Shown: piece by piece, positions 1-8,200 of the stretch
How the letters are laid out: each line of letters begins with the position of its first letter
Numbering within the stretch: the first letter of the stretch is position 1
NCBI RefSeq assembly: GCF_002161175.1
Contig: NZ_NFMA01000004.1
Coordinates: 62,001-126,000 of the forward strand
Reading direction: 5' to 3'
Length of the DNA stretch: 64,000 bases
From: Flavonifractor sp. An100
GTDB taxonomy: Bacteria; Bacillota; Clostridia; Oscillospirales; Oscillospiraceae
Made by a program: the position numbers and the translations under genes
The notes under the pieces: generated by a model
Databases searched by the model: none
Seen by the model: only the letters and a program-made list of their open reading frames with translations
What the model was told of the DNA's origin: nothing

Positions 1-387
1 ATCGGAGTAGTCGGTCAACCGGTTTTCCGTTGCAGTTCCCAGTGTACTCAAGGGATAGTAGGACTGCAAAATCTTCTTGGCAATCAGTTCCACTACATAC
101 ACCAAGGTAATAAGAATGGTGAGCGTTTTCATTAGGATCCTATTCGTCCTGCGGTGGAAGCAGAGGGTAAGCGCATCCAGCAACAGACCGGCCGCAATCC
201 CAAACATCAAATAGATGGGTAGATATATTAGGGATTCCTTCCGGACAATGTGGAGCAGAAGCTCCAAATAGAGCAGCAAAAGAGGGAAAAATAAAATGCG
301 AATGATGGTTTGCAGTTCTTCTGAACCGCCTGCAAAGGAACTCCGACCGCTGTAAACCCGCTTGCCGGTGTAGGAATTGGAACGCAT
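1..387 (-). CDS. Membrane protein N-terminus, possible LTA-synthase/sulfatase family (3' truncated by window)
   Basis: This reading frame stays open from an ATG at 387 to the window edge (129 codons seen), so the protein continues outside. A GGAGGT ribosome site lies 6 nt upstream; another ATG at 391 is too close to it and opens a different, short frame. The first 25 residues are polar, followed by hydrophobic stretches at about 28-45, 52-72 and 86-104. The segment after the third stretch (around residues 105-129, with KKILQSYYPLSTLG) resembles the N-terminal membrane domain of clostridial LTA-synthase-like sulfatases, which transfer glycerol-phosphate outside the cell. That family call is an inference, because the catalytic domain is not in the window. 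It lies downstream of hisH in the same direction. Confidence 0.55.
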   Translation of the reverse strand, partial: MRSNSYTGKRVYSGRSSFAGGSEELQTIIRILFFPLLLLYLELLLHIVRKESLIYLPIYLMFGIAAGLLLDALTLCFHRRTNRILMKTLTILITLVYVVELIAKKILQSYYPLSTLGTATENRLTDYSD

Positions 388-453
388 GCATTTACCTCCG
401 ATACGATTTCCTCAGCGCCGCTTCCCCACCTACCCGGAAATTTCCCTTCTCCG

Positions 454-1065
454 TCAGCGGTTTAACGACGCGAAATTGCGCAAAATGGTAAGCCCGGTCT
501 CCCCGCTTTTCTCCGGATGGAATTGACAGCCAAAGAAATTGCCGTTTTGCACCGCAGCGGTCACCGGAATCTCATAGTCGGTCAGGGCAATGACCTCATT
601 GGGATCTGTGTCCTGGGCGGAGAAGGAGTGGACGAAATACACCCAGACGCCGTCCTCCAGCCCCCGGAACAGCAGGGAATCGTGGAAAAAGCGCAAGGTA
701 TTCCAGCCGATGTGGGGCAGCTTCAGCTGAGTAGGAATCCGGGCCACACGCCCCTTCACCACACCTAGACCGGCGCAGGGGCGCACTTCCTCCCCCCGCT
801 CCAGCAGCAGCTGCATCCCCAGGCAGATGCCCAGCACAGGCTTTTTTTGCCCCTGCTCCAGAACACAGCCCTCCAGCCCGGAGGCGCGCAGCTTATCCAC
901 TGCGTCCGGGAAGGCTCCCACGCCCGGTAAAATGATGCTGTCCGCCCGTTCCAGCTCCTGGCGATCCCGGGTAATGCGGGTCTCCTCCCCCAGATAGGCA
1001 AAGGCGTTGGAGACGCTTTTCAAATTGCCCACGCCATAATCCACAATCGCGATGTATCTTCCCAT
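454..1065 (-). CDS. hisH: Imidazole glycerol phosphate synthase glutaminase subunit HisH
   Basis: HisH releases ammonia from glutamine and channels it to HisF, which makes imidazole-glycerol phosphate and AICAR in histidine synthesis. The class-I glutaminase triad is visible: Cys81 in GICLGMQ, and His183 and Glu185 in FHPEKSG. The N-terminal IAIVDYGVGNLKSV block is typical of HisH, and 203 residues is the usual length. I chose the ATG at 1065; an in-frame ATG at 1086 has no ribosome site. A 7-bp inverted repeat (1077-1083 with 1094-1100) lies just upstream and could affect initiation. It is the last gene of the his operon here, and its partner hisF is not in the window. Confidence 0.95.
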   Translation of the reverse strand: MGRYIAIVDYGVGNLKSVSNAFAYLGEETRITRDRQELERADSIILPGVGAFPDAVDKLRASGLEGCVLEQGQKKPVLGICLGMQLLLERGEEVRPCAGLGVVKGRVARIPTQLKLPHIGWNTLRFFHDSLLFRGLEDGVWVYFVHSFSAQDTDPNEVIALTDYEIPVTAAVQNGNFFGCQFHPEKSGETGLTILRNFASLNR

Positions 1066-1154
1066 TTGTACCACTTCCCGCTCCATCCGTCAAGAGCGGG
1101 AGACCCTCTCCTCACTCTTTTAGACCTTAAGTTTTCTTTAAAAGTTTCAGCTTC

Positions 1155-1730
1155 TCACAAAACGCCCTTGGTGGAGACCACCGCTGCCCCCTCCACCCGG
1201 ACCGCGTCCTTCACCGCCAGGCCCAGAGACTTGAACAGGCCCTCGGTCATATGGTGGGCATTGGCTCCGTAATGGCACTTTTGGTGGAGGGTCAACCCGG
1301 CGTTCATGGCCAGGGCCCGCATAAATTCCACAGTCAGGCAGGCATCATAGTCCCCAATCATGGGCTGGGGCATGTCTGCGTCAAAGACCAGATAGGGGCG
1401 GTTGGAGAAGTCCAGCGCAGTGAAGCAAAGCGCCTCATCCATGGGCACAAAGGCAGAACCAAAGCGCCGAATCCCTTTCCGGTCTCCCAGAGCCTCCTTT
1501 AAGGCCTGGCCCAGGACGATCCCGGTGTCCTCCACCGTATGATGGCCGTCCACCTCCAGATCTCCTTTCACGGTCAGCTCCAGCCCCCAGCCGGCATAAA
1601 AGGCCAGGGCGGTGAGCATATGGTCGAAAAAGCCGATCCCGGTGGATACCCACACCTCTCCCCCATCCAGAGACAGCTTGATCTCTACGTCCGTCTCCTT
1701 GGTGGTGCGGCGAATGGCTGCGTTACGCAT
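1155..1730 (-). CDS. hisB: Imidazoleglycerol-phosphate dehydratase
   Basis: HisB dehydrates imidazole-glycerol phosphate to imidazole-acetol phosphate, using two manganese ions in a 24-subunit assembly. The metal-binding motifs are plain: FFDHML and HHTVED in the first half, and a second copy of the fold with KCHYGANAHHMTEGLFKSLG in the second half. At 191 residues it is a monofunctional dehydratase, without the phosphatase domain of enterobacterial HisB. It lies 51 bp after hisD and 89 bp before hisH on the same strand, consistent with one operon. Confidence 0.96.
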   Translation of the reverse strand: MRNAAIRRTTKETDVEIKLSLDGGEVWVSTGIGFFDHMLTALAFYAGWGLELTVKGDLEVDGHHTVEDTGIVLGQALKEALGDRKGIRRFGSAFVPMDEALCFTALDFSNRPYLVFDADMPQPMIGDYDACLTVEFMRALAMNAGLTLHQKCHYGANAHHMTEGLFKSLGLAVKDAVRVEGAAVVSTKGVL

Positions 1731-1781
1731 CCTTCTTCCTCCTTAATACAGGTTGAGAAACCATCCCGTCCGAACAGGGGC

Positions 1782-3059
1782 TTAGCCCTCCAGCCGGACC
1801 TGAATGGAATTTGCATGGGCGGTGAGCTTCTCCGCCCGGGCCAGGGTCATAATCTCCTCCGCCAGGGGTTCCAGACTGGTCCGATCAAACTCCAATACGC
1901 TCATGGTCTTGCGGAAGGAGTCCACACTCAGCGGGGAGAAGAATCGGGCGGTCCCGCTGGTGGGCAGTACATGGTCCGGGCCGGCCAGATAGTCCCCCAG
2001 AGGCTCCGGCGTATAGGAGCCCAGGAAGACCGCCCCAGCGTTCTTCACCTTAGGAAGCAGGGCCCTTGGATTTTCGGTGACAATTTCCAAGTGCTCCGGG
2101 GCGATCTCATTGGCCAGCGCCACACAGGCGTCCAGATTCGAACACACAATAGCGCAGCCAAAGTCCCGCAGAGAGCACTCCATAATCTCCGAACGCTCCA
2201 AATAGCCGGTCTGGCGGACAATCTCCCCGTCCACCGCCCAGGCCAGCTCCATGGAGTCGGTAAGCAGCACCGCGGAGGCCAGCTTGTCGTGTTCCGCCTG
2301 GCTGAGCAGGTCGGCGGCCACATAGGTGGGATTGGCACCTCCATCAGCAATAACCAGCACCTCTGAGGGACCGGCCACCATATCGATGTCCAGGCTTCCG
2401 TAAGCCAGACGCTTGGCCGCCGCCACAAAGGCGTTGCCCGGCCCCACCAGCTTGTCCACCCGGGGAATAAAGCCCGCCCCATAGGTGAGGGCAGCCACCG
2501 CCTGGGCCCCGCCCACTGCGATGACCCGGTCGACCCCGGCGATCTTGGCCGCGGCCAACACCGGGTCGCTCAGGTTCTCCGTGGGCGGGGTGACCATGAT
2601 GATCTCCTCCACCCCGGCCACCTTGGCGGGGACGGCGTTCATCAGTACACTGCTGGGATAAGCGGCTGTCCCGCCGGGGACATAGATCCCCACCCGGGTC
2701 AGTCCACGGACCACACGGCCCACCCGTCCACCGTCCGGGGAGGTCCACTCCGCCGTCTGAACCAGCAGCTTTTCATTATAATCCCGGATGTTCCGCTCTG
2801 CATGCTCCAGCGCCCGGATAAGCTGGGGAGAACAGGCCCGGTAGGCCTCCTCCAACCGCTCCCTGGGGACCTCATAGGGCTCACGGCCATCGAACTTCAA
2901 GGAGTACCGGCGCACCGCCTCAAAGCCCTCCTCCCGTACCCGCTCCAAGACAGAACGGACCGTCTGCTCTACCGCCTGGTTGTTTTGGGCCGCCCGGGCC
3001 CGCATGGCCGACAGCTGCTGCTCCTCGGCCACGCCGTCCGCCTGAAGAATGGAGATCAT
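1782..3059 (-). CDS. hisD: Histidinol dehydrogenase
   Basis: HisD oxidises histidinol to histidine in two NAD-dependent steps at a zinc site. Family blocks are present: IYVPGGTAAYPSSVLMNA, VGGAQAVAALTYG, DKLVGPGNAFVAAAKR, MVAGPSEVLVIAD, and SQAEHDKLASAVL with the zinc-binding Gln/His. The C-terminal half contains EIAPEHLEIV and GDYLAGPDHVLPTSGTAR. I place the start at ATG 3059, which overlaps the hisG stop by 4 bp (ATGA) and has a GGAGGG site 6 nt upstream. A longer frame reaches 3086, but its extra nine codons lie inside hisG. The protein is 425 residues, normal for the family. Confidence 0.96.
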   Translation of the reverse strand: MISILQADGVAEEQQLSAMRARAAQNNQAVEQTVRSVLERVREEGFEAVRRYSLKFDGREPYEVPRERLEEAYRACSPQLIRALEHAERNIRDYNEKLLVQTAEWTSPDGGRVGRVVRGLTRVGIYVPGGTAAYPSSVLMNAVPAKVAGVEEIIMVTPPTENLSDPVLAAAKIAGVDRVIAVGGAQAVAALTYGAGFIPRVDKLVGPGNAFVAAAKRLAYGSLDIDMVAGPSEVLVIADGGANPTYVAADLLSQAEHDKLASAVLLTDSMELAWAVDGEIVRQTGYLERSEIMECSLRDFGCAIVCSNLDACVALANEIAPEHLEIVTENPRALLPKVKNAGAVFLGSYTPEPLGDYLAGPDHVLPTSGTARFFSPLSVDSFRKTMSVLEFDRTSLEPLAEEIMTLARAEKLTAHANSIQVRLEG

Positions 3060-3697
3060 GCCTTTCCCTCCAATTGTGCCTCGCACTTGGCGATAAAATC
3101 ACTGATTTGGTTCTTATACAGCTTCATACTGGCTGTGTTCACGATCAGCCGGGCGGACACCTCCGCCACCGTCTCGATGGGCACCAGGCCGTTGGCCTTC
3201 AAGGTTGCCCCGGTCTCCACAATGTCCACAATGGCGTCGGTCAGACCCAGGATGGGGGCCAGCTCCACGCTGCCCTCGATTTTAATGATATCCACATCCA
3301 TCCCCTTCTTTTCAAAGAAGGCTCGGGTGACCTCCGGGTATTTGGAGGCGATACGGCGGGTTTTATAGGTCCCGTAGAAGTCGCTCCCCTCCTTCACCGC
3401 CAGAGCGAAGCGGCACTTGCCATATCCCAGGTCCAGCACCTCATAGAAGGCGCCGCCTTTCTCCAGAATAGTGTCCCGGCCCACAATTCCCAGGTCACAC
3501 ACCCCATGCTCCACATAGGTGATGACGTCGGGAGCCTTGGCCAGCACCGCATCCAGCGGATAGTTGGGCACGGCATGGATCAGCCGCCGGCCCGGATCTT
3601 TAATGGGAGAGCAGTCCAGTCCCGCCTGTTCAAACAGCTTCACCGACTGGTCCAGCAGCCGGCCCTTGGTGATGGCAATTCTCAAACGCTCGCTCAT
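3056..3697 (-). CDS. hisG: ATP phosphoribosyltransferase, short (HisZ-dependent) form
   Basis: HisG condenses ATP with PRPP in the first committed step of histidine synthesis. At 213 residues it is the short form, which lacks the C-terminal histidine-sensing domain and needs HisZ as regulatory partner. Visible blocks are RIAITKGRL at the N-terminus, DLGIVGRD around residue 70, IASKYPEVTRAFFE, and the PRPP-loop region DAIVDIVETGATLKANGL. It overlaps hisZ upstream and hisD downstream by 4 bp each, so the three are translationally coupled; HisZ directly upstream confirms the short-form type. Confidence 0.97.
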   Translation of the reverse strand: MSERLRIAITKGRLLDQSVKLFEQAGLDCSPIKDPGRRLIHAVPNYPLDAVLAKAPDVITYVEHGVCDLGIVGRDTILEKGGAFYEVLDLGYGKCRFALAVKEGSDFYGTYKTRRIASKYPEVTRAFFEKKGMDVDIIKIEGSVELAPILGLTDAIVDIVETGATLKANGLVPIETVAEVSARLIVNTASMKLYKNQISDFIAKCEAQLEGKA

Positions 3698-4863
3698 ACC
3701 AGCACCATCCTCTCTCCGTCCTTATCAAAGACCAAAATAGCCTCCGCCCCCTTGTCCCGGGCCAGGTTCCGGGTGGACTCCAGGGTCCGGCAGGGGGACA
3801 GCTCACAGGTGCCCGCCGGGCGGCCGTCCACCGCTTCCAGAGCCTGGGCCAGATAGCCCGGCTCATAGTGGACCACACACCGCAGCCGGGGCAGCACGAT
3901 CTCCGGCAGGGTTCGGGCCACCGCGTCCACATCCACGGCAAAGCCCGTGGCTTGGGCCTCCCGCCCAAAGACCTCCACCAGGTGATCATACCGGCCTCCG
4001 GACAGGACGGCGTCCCCCGCCCCCTCCACATAGCCTCGGAAGACCACCCCGGTATAGTAGTCGATCTGGTGGACCATTCCCAGGTCAAAGCGGATATACT
4101 GGCCATATCCGGCTGCGGACAGCTCGTCGTATAGGTCCCGTAGATAATCTACCGCCTCCGTCCGTCCAGCTAGGCGCTCCGCCTCATCCAGGACCTCCGT
4201 TCCCCCAAAGAGTCGGGAGAGCTGTTTCAGAGCGGCACAGGCGGGGTGTCCGTCATAAGGACTGAGGAAGGCACTCAGAGCGGCAAAGTTCTTCCCCTCG
4301 ATCAGGGCCCGCATCTGCTCCTGCTTATCCTCTTCCAGTTCCAGACGGCCGGCCAGGTCCCGGAAAAATCCAGCGTGGCCCAGCTCCACATGGAACCGGG
4401 GGGCTCCACAGCTGCGCAGGGCGTCTACCGCCGTGACAATGATCTCCAGATCTGCCTTCTTCCCCTTGGCCCCAATGAGCTCAACCCCGCACTGTGGGAT
4501 CTCTCGGCTGCCCCCGTTATGGGCCGGATTGGAGCGGTACACCGTCTGGTCGTAGTAAAGCCGCTGAGGCAGCGGCAGCGAGCACAGCTTTGTGGCGGCT
4601 ACCCGGGCAATGGGGGTGGTGGAGTCAGGACGCATCACGCAGAATTTTCCGCTGGGGTCCCCCACCTTCACCATACGCTCCTGGGGAATGGCGCTGCCCG
4701 AGAGGGCGAACAGGTCATAATACTCGGTATCCGGAGTGGACACTTCTAAATATCCCCGCTGCCGGAACAGCCGGGTCAGACGGGACTGGATTTGCCGGCG
4801 CTCCTGACACTCAGAAAACAACCGGTCCCGGGTCCCCTCGGGGGTGTTGATCGTCAGCTTCAA
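3694..4863 (-). CDS. hisZ: ATP phosphoribosyltransferase regulatory subunit HisZ
   Basis: HisZ resembles class-II histidyl-tRNA synthetase but lacks tRNA charging; it assembles with short HisG and gives it feedback control. The aminoacylation-like core is seen: TPEGTRDRLF near the N-terminus, VMRPDSTTPIARV (motif 2 region), and LSGGRYDHLVEVFGREAQATGFAVDVD near the C-terminal part. I place the start at TTG 4863: it has AAGGAG 8 nt upstream and puts TPEGTRD at the usual distance from the N-terminus. An ATG at 4902 gives 13 extra residues, but its GGAGGT is only 2 nt away. It is the first gene of the operon and overlaps hisG by 4 bp. Confidence 0.93.
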   Translation of the reverse strand: MKLTINTPEGTRDRLFSECQERRQIQSRLTRLFRQRGYLEVSTPDTEYYDLFALSGSAIPQERMVKVGDPSGKFCVMRPDSTTPIARVAATKLCSLPLPQRLYYDQTVYRSNPAHNGGSREIPQCGVELIGAKGKKADLEIIVTAVDALRSCGAPRFHVELGHAGFFRDLAGRLELEEDKQEQMRALIEGKNFAALSAFLSPYDGHPACAALKQLSRLFGGTEVLDEAERLAGRTEAVDYLRDLYDELSAAGYGQYIRFDLGMVHQIDYYTGVVFRGYVEGAGDAVLSGGRYDHLVEVFGREAQATGFAVDVDAVARTLPEIVLPRLRCVVHYEPGYLAQALEAVDGRPAGTCELSPCRTLESTRNLARDKGAEAILVFDKDGERMVLV

Positions 4864-4931
4864 CGCTCTCGCTCCTTGCCCTGGGTAGATGGATAAAATC
4901 ATCCACCTCCGCTTTTATTCTTTACCACGCT

Positions 4932-4960
4932 AATATACTATTGTAAGAAAATAATGTCAA
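4932..4960 (-). promoter_or_regulatory. Sigma-A type promoter of the his operon
   Basis: On the minus strand TTGACA (4960-4955) is followed after 17 nt by TATATT (4937-4932). This is one mismatch from full consensus. The start would be near 4925, giving a leader of about 60 nt before hisZ. That is too short for a T-box, and I see no T-box or leader-peptide signal. Confidence 0.75.
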
Positions 4961-4995
4961 TAGCATATCCGCTAAAAAATCAGCGGATATGCTAT
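4960..4995. repeat. Perfect 14-bp inverted repeat at the his promoter edge, possible terminator of the gene at 5028
   Basis: The arms 4960-4973 and 4982-4995 pair perfectly around an 8-nt A/T-rich loop. It lies 32 bp past the stop of the 5028-5273 gene and abuts the his -35 box. Neither strand has a clear T-run after the stem, so it may be a weak terminator or a protein-binding palindrome. Confidence 0.5.
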
Positions 4996-5027
4996 CGGAT
5001 CATACATGGTTCGGATGGGCCACAGAA

Positions 5028-5273
5028 TCATGGTTTCTCCTCCAAATCCCTTCCACAGTAAGGGCAGTGGGAAAACTGCTGCCAATACTGGTGGATGGTG
5101 CGGCGGCAATGGGGACAGCGGATCTGCCCCAATCGAAAGGAGAGGAAGGAATTGAGCAGGGCGCACAACCAACAAAAAACAAACAACAAGTCGCTGTTCA
5201 AAAATTGGATCATTCCCCATACGGACAGCAAAAACAGACCAAACGTCAGTATAAAGGCGTGCGGACGGCTCAT
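5028..5273 (-). CDS. Small membrane protein with C-terminal zinc ribbon (unknown function)
   Basis: I do not recognise this 81-residue protein as a named family. Two hydrophobic segments (about residues 7-24 and 28-44) are followed by a C-terminal CPHC...CPYC pair with the spacing of a zinc ribbon (about residues 53-73). It would therefore be a membrane-anchored zinc-binding protein with the ribbon on one face of the membrane. AAGGA lies about 7 nt before the ATG. It starts 24 bp after polC, so it is probably the last gene of the pyrH-polC transcription unit; the inverted repeat at 4960-4995 may end that unit. Confidence 0.7.
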   Translation of the reverse strand: MSRPHAFILTFGLFLLSVWGMIQFLNSDLLFVFCWLCALLNSFLSFRLGQIRCPHCRRTIHQYWQQFSHCPYCGRDLEEKP

Positions 5274-5297
5274 TATGTTTCCTTCTTCCTCATGTGG

Positions 5298-8200
5298 TCA
5301 GCCCAGCAGGGCAAATAGGTCCAGCTGGCTGGTCTCCGGCAGGTCACCAAAGGCCCCCGCCTGTTTCAAAAGCTCGATATGGGTCTTGGACACCTTGGGA
5401 CAGGCGGCAGACACCTCTTCAATGGAGATAAACCGCTTGCCCTTTCGGGCCTCCGCCAGAGAGACAGCGGCGGTCTCTCCCAGCCCCGCCACCGATACAA
5501 AGGGCGGGCGGAGGGCGTTGTGCTCCTCATCCACCGTAAAGCGAATGGCCTCCGACTGGTACAGATCCATCCGGTCAAAGGTGAAGCCCCGGAGATAAAA
5601 TTCGTAGCACACCTCCAAGGTGGTGAGCATGTCCTGCTCCACCGCAGAGGCCTCCTTGTCTTTGGCAATGATCTCCCGCATCTTCCGCTGGCAGGTCTCC
5701 ATCCCCCGACACATGTAGGCCTCGTCAAAGGCCTTGGCCCGGATGGAGAAGTATGCGGCATAAAAGGCCAGAGGCCGGTGCACCTTGAACCAGGCGATTC
5801 GGAAGGCCATCATCACGTAGGCCACGGCATGAGCTTTGGGGAATAGGTAGGCGATCTTCTTACAGGAGCCGATATACCAGTCAGGCACGCCGGCCGCCTT
5901 CATCTCCTCCTCCGCCCCCTCGGGCAGGCCCCGCCCCTTTCGCACTGCCTCCATGATCTTAAAGGAGCGCTTGGGGGGCATTCCTTTGGAAATCAGGAAA
6001 AGCATAATGTCATCCCGGCACCCGATGGCCTCACTGACCTTGGCGGTTCCTGAGGTGATCAAGTCTTTCGCGTTACCCAACCACACGTCCGTGCCGTGAG
6101 AGAAACCAGACAGCCGGACCAGAATGTCGAACTGACTGGGCTGGGTGTCCTCCAGCATTCCCCGGACAAAGGTAGTACCAAATTCCGGAATGGCGGTGCC
6201 CCCTGTGGGGCCCAGAATTTTATCATTTTCATAGCCCAGCACCTTGGAGGACTGGAAAATGGACATGGTATCCTTGTCGTCCAGAGGAATATCTGTGCGT
6301 GCGTTCACCCCAGTCAGGTCCTCCAGCATGCGGATCATGGTGGGATCATCGTGTCCCAGCATATCCAGCTTCAGCAGGTTGGATTCCATGGAGTGATATT
6401 CAAAGTGAGTAGTAATGATATCGCTGTTGGGGTCGTCGGCGGGGTGCTGCACAGGGCAGAAGTCGTAGATCTCCTTGTCCTGGGGGATGACCACCATGCC
6501 GCCCGGATGCTGGCCTGTGGTCCGCTTCACTCCGGTACAGCCAATGGCCAGACGGTTTTCCTCCGCCTTGGAGGCGATCTTTCCCTTCTCGTCCAGATAC
6601 TTTTTTACATAGCCAAAGGCCGTCTTTTCCGCCACCGTGCCGATGGTTCCGGCCCGGAACACATGGGTCTGGCCAAAGAGCTCAAAGGTGTACCGGTGGG
6701 CGCTGGACTGATATTCTCCCGAAAAGTTCAAGTCGATATCGGGTACCTTGTCGCCCCCAAAGCCCAAAAAGGTCTCAAAGGGGATATTGAAGCCGTCTTT
6801 TACATATTTGGTCCCACAGATGGGGCAGTTGGCATCGGGCATATCCGCCCCGCAGCCGTAGCCATTGGCCGGACCAAATTCAAAGTCGGAGTGCTTACAC
6901 TTGGGACAGCGGTAATGGGCGGGCAGGGAGTTCACCTCCGTGATGCCCGACATAAAGGCCACCAGCGAGGAACCCACCGAACCACGGGAGCCTACCAGAT
7001 AGCCATGCTCCAGGGAATTCTGCACCAGCTTTTGGGCGGACATGTAGATCACGTCATACTTACACCGGATGATGTCTCCCAGCTCCGCCTCGATCCGGTC
7101 CACCACGATCTGGGGCGGCTCATCTCCATAGAGCTCGTGGGCCTTCCCCCACACCAGCCGCTTCAGCTCTCCGTCCGAGTCCTCCAGTTTAGGGGCAAAC
7201 AGGCCCTTAGGGAGAGGCTCAATGGGATCGCACCAGTTGGCGATGAGGTTGGTGTTTTTCACCACCACCTCGTAGGCCTTCTCCTTGCCCAGATAATCGA
7301 ACTCCTCCAGCATCTCATCAGTGGTTTTGAAATAGATGGGCAGGGGTTCATCCGCATCCTCAAAGCCTTTGGAGGCCAGCAGGATATGGCGGTAGATCTC
7401 ATCCTCCGGGTCCAGGAAGTGGACATCTCCGGTGGCACACACCGGCTTGCCCAACTCCTCCCCCAACCGAACGATGGTACGGTTGAAGTCCCGCAGCTCC
7501 TCCTCAGAGCGCACCATCCCTTTTCGGAGCATAAACATATTGTTGCAGATAGGCTGAATCTCCAGATAGTCGTACCAGGAGGCGATGCGCTTGAGCTCTC
7601 CCCAGTCCTTTCCATCCACCACCGCCCGGAACAGCTCCCCCGCCTCACAGGCCGAGCCGATAATCAATCCCTCCCGGTTTTCATTGATGAGGGACTTGGG
7701 CATGGTAGGCACCCGTTTAAAATGCTCCAGATGGGCCAGGGAGATGAGCTTATAGAGGTTACGTAGTCCGGTTTGGTTTTTCGCCAACACGATCAGATGC
7801 TTCGGCTGCCGCTTGGCCTTTCCGCCCTTACGCAGCCTAGGCATGTAGCCGTTGATCTCTCCCAAATGATGCAGTCCCAACTCCTCCATCATACGGAAGA
7901 AGGGCGGGAGCATATAGGCCACTGTGGCCGCATCGTCGCTGGCCCGGTGGTGGTTGAAGGCGGGCAGGTGAAGATGTTCCGCCACAATGTCCAGCTTATA
8001 TTTGCCCAGATCGGGCAGCAGATTCTGGGCCAGAATCAGGCTATCCACGGAAGGGTTCTCAAAGGGGATGCCATACTTCCGGCATCCGGCGGCAATAAAG
8101 CCCATGTCAAACTCGGCGTTGTGGGCGGCCAGAGGCCGGTCCCCTGCAAAATCCAAAAAGGCCCTCAGGGCCTCCTCCTGGGAGGGGGCTCCCACCAGCA

